This document shows positions 39,296-42,069 of a DNA stretch of 42,069 nt, in pieces (position 1 is the first letter of the stretch; each line of letters starts with the position of its first letter). Source of the DNA: Bacteroidales bacterium (GTDB lineage Bacteria > Bacteroidota > Bacteroidia > Bacteroidales > ML635J-15); assembly GCA_003249955.1 (NCBI GenBank), contig QKHS01000064.1, positions 1 through 42,069 of the forward strand, read 5' to 3'. Under the pieces are notes generated by a model. It saw only the letters and a list, made by a program, of their open reading frames with translations, was not told the origin of the DNA and searched no databases. The position numbers were made by a program, and so were the translations under genes.

Positions 39296-39446
39296 AATCA
39301 TATTATACAAAAACAACATTATTTATTAGAAGATAACAAAAAATAATTAATTATTAAAAGCGATCTTATCGTAAAGATTAAAATGGTCAATTAAAAAAAG
39401 TAGCCCTATAGAAGTTAATATTTAATATTAAAACCCATTAAAACAG

Positions 39447-39464
39447 TATTTTTGTCTAAATTTG
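39447..39464 (+). promoter_or_regulatory. Two possible -7 elements for Omp28-like gene
   Basis: TATTTTTG (39447-39454) and TAAATTTG (39457-39464) both match TAnnTTTG. Neither has a TTG at the usual -33 distance. They would give a leader of about 80 nt. Confidence 0.35.
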
Positions 39465-39549
39465 TATAATTGCAGCAACCAAAATTGAAAATCTTAATCT
39501 ATATTAGCAAAAAATTACTTAAATCTTTATTAACTAAATTTATGAATTT

Positions 39550-41244
39550 ATGAAAAAACTTGCTCTACTATTTAGTTTGGTATTAATGTTCAGTATTTCG
39601 TATGCACAGCACACGATTTCTATGACTCTTGTTACAGACAGGTATGCATCAGAAACTACCTATGAATTGGTTAACACATTAACAGATGAAGTATTGGCAT
39701 CAGGAGGACCATGGTCAGATCTCAGTGCTAACGGAACAACTGTGAGAACAATTGCTCCCGTAGATGTTGACGGGACTGGTTGTTACGCATTTTATGTTTA
39801 TGACGCGTATGGAGACGGAATATGTTGTGCATATGGCTCAGGGTATTTCGAAGTGTACTATGATGCCGTTTTAGTAGGTGACGGAGGATCTTTTGGATCT
39901 GTCGCAAGCGTAGTCGGAATGGGAGAAGGATGCCCTCAAAATGAAATCGAGTTAGTTGACATTACAATGCCTGATTACACAATTACAGGACAAAGTTATT
40001 CTGTTACAGGAACTGTTCTTAGTAATGGGGTCTCCACGACATCATTTGATGTAACTTATAAAATTGATGATGGAGAATTTGTAACAGAATACACTCATAC
40101 ATGCAATATATCAATGGGAGGGACAACCAATTTCACCCATGACATCCCTGTTACATTTGATGCTGACGGGACATATGTAATTACAGTTACTGTTTCAAAC
40201 CCGAACGGATCTGTAGATGATGAGTCTGATAACACCCTAACCCATACAATTATTTCAAATACAGGTCATACTCCAAGAAAAGTTTTACTTGAACAATTTT
40301 CTACCGGACAATGTCCAAACTGTCCTGCCGCAACTACAAACATTACTTCATGGTTAAGCACAAGACCTGACGTAATCTGGATCACTCACCATGCCGGATA
40401 TTACACAGACCCTATGACAATTAGTGAAAATACAGAATTGTTGGTTTTCTTCAATGATGGTGGCTCCACTTATGCTCCTGCATGTCAGTTAGACAGAAAA
40501 TTTCTTTCTCCGGACGGAGATCCGGGACCGATTTTCTTCCCTGGAAGTAGTTACACTCCTGGTTTAATAGATAGCAGAATTGAGACTCCTGCATTTGTAA
40601 CTGTTGAAATGGAAGGGATATATAACCCCGAAACAAGAGAATTGGACCTTACCGTTTCAGGAGAATTTGTAGGTAATGTTGCAGATCAGGATCTCAGACT
40701 TTCAGTTTACATTATTGAGGATGGTATTGTAGGTACTCAAGCCGGCGTTACAGGAAGTTACACACACAATCATGTTATGAGAGATGCAATATCTGCAACA
40801 TTTGGAGATACTGACGTTATTGCAAACGGAAATGTAGGAACAACATATACCAAAACATATACATATACTCATAATGCAACATGGGTTCCTGAAAATCTTT
40901 CTATCGTTGCTTTTGTAAACAATTGGGATGCTTCCGATGTAAACAATCGTGCAATTCTTAATGCCGCAAAAATGCATATAAATGACTTTATCAGCAACAC
41001 AAATGATGTAAATGCTGATAATGTTATGGTATTCCCGAATCCTGCTAATGATGTATTAAATATTAATTTCGCCGAAGGAGCAAACATTCAGATTCTGAAT
41101 AACCTTGGTCAGATAGTATTAAATATTGACAACGCTAAAGAAAGTAACAAACTTGATGTATCTGCTTTTGAGGCTGGTTCATATTTTGTAAAAATTACAA
41201 AAGACAATGTAGTAACAAATCATAAAGTAATTCTTGTAAAATAA
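39550..41244 (+). CDS. Omp28-like T9SS protein with CxxC
   Basis: A 564-aa exported protein. Signal peptide (1-20, SYAQ). An N-terminal cysteine-rich domain (about 70-128; CYAFYVYDAYGDGICC) is of a kind common in T9SS cargo. A CARDB-like beta domain (about 132-235) follows. Then comes an Omp28-like thioredoxin-fold region (about 240-480) beginning with RKVLLEQFSTGQCPNCPA, where Cys255/Cys258 form a CxxC, and HHAG at 280-283. The T9SS sorting domain (492-564) begins VMVFPNPANDVL and ends HKVILVK. It is followed by a strong UUCG terminator and then a thioredoxin gene, which suggests a redox or folding role at the cell surface (inference). Confidence 0.85.
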   Translation: MKKLALLFSLVLMFSISYAQHTISMTLVTDRYASETTYELVNTLTDEVLASGGPWSDLSANGTTVRTIAPVDVDGTGCYAFYVYDAYGDGICCAYGSGYFEVYYDAVLVGDGGSFGSVASVVGMGEGCPQNEIELVDITMPDYTITGQSYSVTGTVLSNGVSTTSFDVTYKIDDGEFVTEYTHTCNISMGGTTNFTHDIPVTFDADGTYVITVTVSNPNGSVDDESDNTLTHTIISNTGHTPRKVLLEQFSTGQCPNCPAATTNITSWLSTRPDVIWITHHAGYYTDPMTISENTELLVFFNDGGSTYAPACQLDRKFLSPDGDPGPIFFPGSSYTPGLIDSRIETPAFVTVEMEGIYNPETRELDLTVSGEFVGNVADQDLRLSVYIIEDGIVGTQAGVTGSYTHNHVMRDAISATFGDTDVIANGNVGTTYTKTYTYTHNATWVPENLSIVAFVNNWDASDVNNRAILNAAKMHINDFISNTNDVNADNVMVFPNPANDVLNINFAEGANIQILNNLGQIVLNIDNAKESNKLDVSAFEAGSYFVKITKDNVVTNHKVILVK

Positions 41245-41248
41245 ACTT

Positions 41249-41275
41249 AAAAGCCCGGTTCGCCGGGCTTTTTTT
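41249..41275 (+). terminator. Strong terminator with UUCG tetraloop
   Basis: AAAAGCCCGG and CCGGGCTTTT form a 10-bp stem closed by TTCG, an extra-stable tetraloop, followed by further Ts. It begins a few nt after the stop of the Omp28-like gene. Confidence 0.93.
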
Positions 41276-41347
41276 AATTTTTGGTTTGATTGTTGCGATA
41301 TCATCCATGTTTTATTTATTTTTACAAAAATTTAATTTAAAATTTAT

Positions 41348-41851
41348 ATGAAAAATTTATTTTTATTTCTGGTTCTTGGATTATTTGCATGCTCAATATT
41401 TGCACAGGATGTTCCTCAGGTTCAGATTAAGGACATTAACGGAAAAACAGTGAATACAAAGAGTATTATCGATAATGGCGGCAAACCTGTTTTAGTAAGT
41501 TTTTGGGCAACATGGTGCAAACCATGTGTAAAAGAATTGACTGCATTTAACGAAGAGTACGCAGATTGGGCTGAAGAAACCGGGGTTAAAATTATTGCAA
41601 TATCTGTTGATAATTCCCGTAGTTCCGGGTCGGTCGCACCTTTTGTAAACTCTCGCGGATGGGAATTCGATGTATATCTGGATCCTAACGGCGATTTTAA
41701 AAGAGCCATGAATGTGGGAAATGTCCCTCATACATTCTTATTGGATGGTAAAGGTAAAATAGTATGGCAACATACTTCATACCTTGAAGGAGACGAAACC
41801 AATACTTTTGAAATGGTAAAAAAGGTTGCTAAAGGCCAGCCAATAAAATAA
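41348..41851 (+). CDS. TlpA/ResA-type thioredoxin-like protein
   Basis: A 167-aa exported thiol-disulfide oxidoreductase. The active site WCKPC (Cys57, Cys60) lies in VSFWATWCKPC, and the cis-proline is Pro127 in GNVPHTF; together they mark the TlpA/ResA branch used for periplasmic reduction. The signal ends SIFAQ, typical signal peptidase I cleavage in this phylum; the LFAC four residues earlier could instead serve as a lipobox, so its anchoring is unsure. It lies after an Omp28-like CxxC protein and 15 nt before the next exported protein gene, with which it is probably co-transcribed. Confidence 0.88.
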   Translation: MKNLFLFLVLGLFACSIFAQDVPQVQIKDINGKTVNTKSIIDNGGKPVLVSFWATWCKPCVKELTAFNEEYADWAEETGVKIIAISVDNSRSSGSVAPFVNSRGWEFDVYLDPNGDFKRAMNVGNVPHTFLLDGKGKIVWQHTSYLEGDETNTFEMVKKVAKGQPIK

Positions 41852-41866
41852 AAATTACACACAGAC

Positions 41867-42069
41867 ATGAAAAAATTTACCATATTGTTCCTAAGCCTTC
41901 TTGGCTTGGGAATTTTCTCTGTATATGCACAGGAAAATAATTACGGACAAGTATCGGGAAACTTTCAAAGTGATGTCCAGTATTATATTGAAGATGAAAA
42001 AATAGGAGCTGTTGCTGTTAATGAAAATGTACTTGCAAATTCCTGGGCAAACTTCACATATAGTCTGGG
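41867..42069 (+). CDS. Exported protein, DUF6029-like, partial (cut by window end)
   Basis: The ATG lies 15 nt after the thioredoxin stop and the frame stays open to the window edge (67 codons). It encodes a signal peptide ending VYAQ, then ENNYGQVSGNFQSDVQYY and KIGAVAVNENVLANSW. The start resembles Bacteroidota outer-membrane proteins annotated DUF6029 (memory-based, tentative). Most of the protein lies outside the window. Confidence 0.6.
   Translation, partial: MKKFTILFLSLLGLGIFSVYAQENNYGQVSGNFQSDVQYYIEDEKIGAVAVNENVLANSWANFTYSL

Larger units (their letters stand above)
39252..39549. other. Divergent intergenic region between two T9SS cargo genes
   Basis: 298 nt of AT-rich sequence. It holds the promoter of the minus-strand gene at the left, the AT palindrome AATAATTAATTATT near 39345, and two candidate -7 elements for the plus-strand gene (39447-39464). 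No gene or RNA was recognised. Confidence 0.5.

Overview
The window is chromosomal DNA from a member of the Bacteroidota, most likely a Bacteroidales-like lineage (inference). The sequence points to this in several ways. Non-coding DNA is AT-rich and Shine-Dalgarno sequences are absent. Promoters follow the phylum-specific form TTG-N18-20-TAnnTTTG. The single str-S10-spc-alpha ribosomal block has no tuf gene between fusA and rpsJ. There are C-terminal type IX secretion (T9SS) sorting domains, an Omp28-like protein and a DUF5723-like outer-membrane barrel. No tRNA, rRNA, CRISPR array, prophage, transposase or insertion sequence was seen.

Layout, left to right. (1) 1-1209: two tandem paralogous small lipoproteins with a strong terminator. 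(2) 1479-2759 (-): an MltD-like lytic transglycosylase, divergent from a plus-strand envelope run at 2921-10429 (membrane-anchored protein with a C-terminal propeller-like region, lipoprotein, outer-membrane barrel, O-antigen-ligase-like protein). (3) 10537-11545 (+): guanine deaminase and 3-methyladenine DNA glycosylase, converging on and overlapping radC (-). (4) rpsT, a secreted hypothetical protein, groEL, groES and eno, all on the minus strand. (5) 17967-35709 (-): about 17.7 kb of translation genes, 33 genes from rpsL to rplQ, including secY, map, infA, rpoA, and the small rpmJ and rpmD. (6) 36058-41851: accessory envelope and secretion genes (beta-helix-like lipoprotein, PLP dehydratase, YraN, two T9SS cargo proteins, a TlpA-type thioredoxin), followed by a gene cut by the window end.

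The ribosomal block is read leftwards as one closely packed unit from a clear promoter upstream of rpsL, ending at a hairpin after rplQ. The rpsT promoter has the same architecture and shares a 10-nt stretch through the -7 element and the start region (TTTGCAGTCC), so the two may be co-regulated. groESL has its own promoter, bracketed by an unusual 13-bp inverted repeat. The end of the window looks like a small extracytoplasmic redox/secretion group: a CxxC Omp28-like T9SS protein, a WCKPC thioredoxin and the start of a third exported protein.

Most of the window is conserved housekeeping DNA, and I found no convincing new defence or mobile system. The items most worth a second look are the inverted repeats at the rpsL, groES and transglycosylase promoters, the terminator that abuts the yraN start codon, and the poorly characterised envelope genes at 2921-8859 and 39550-42069.
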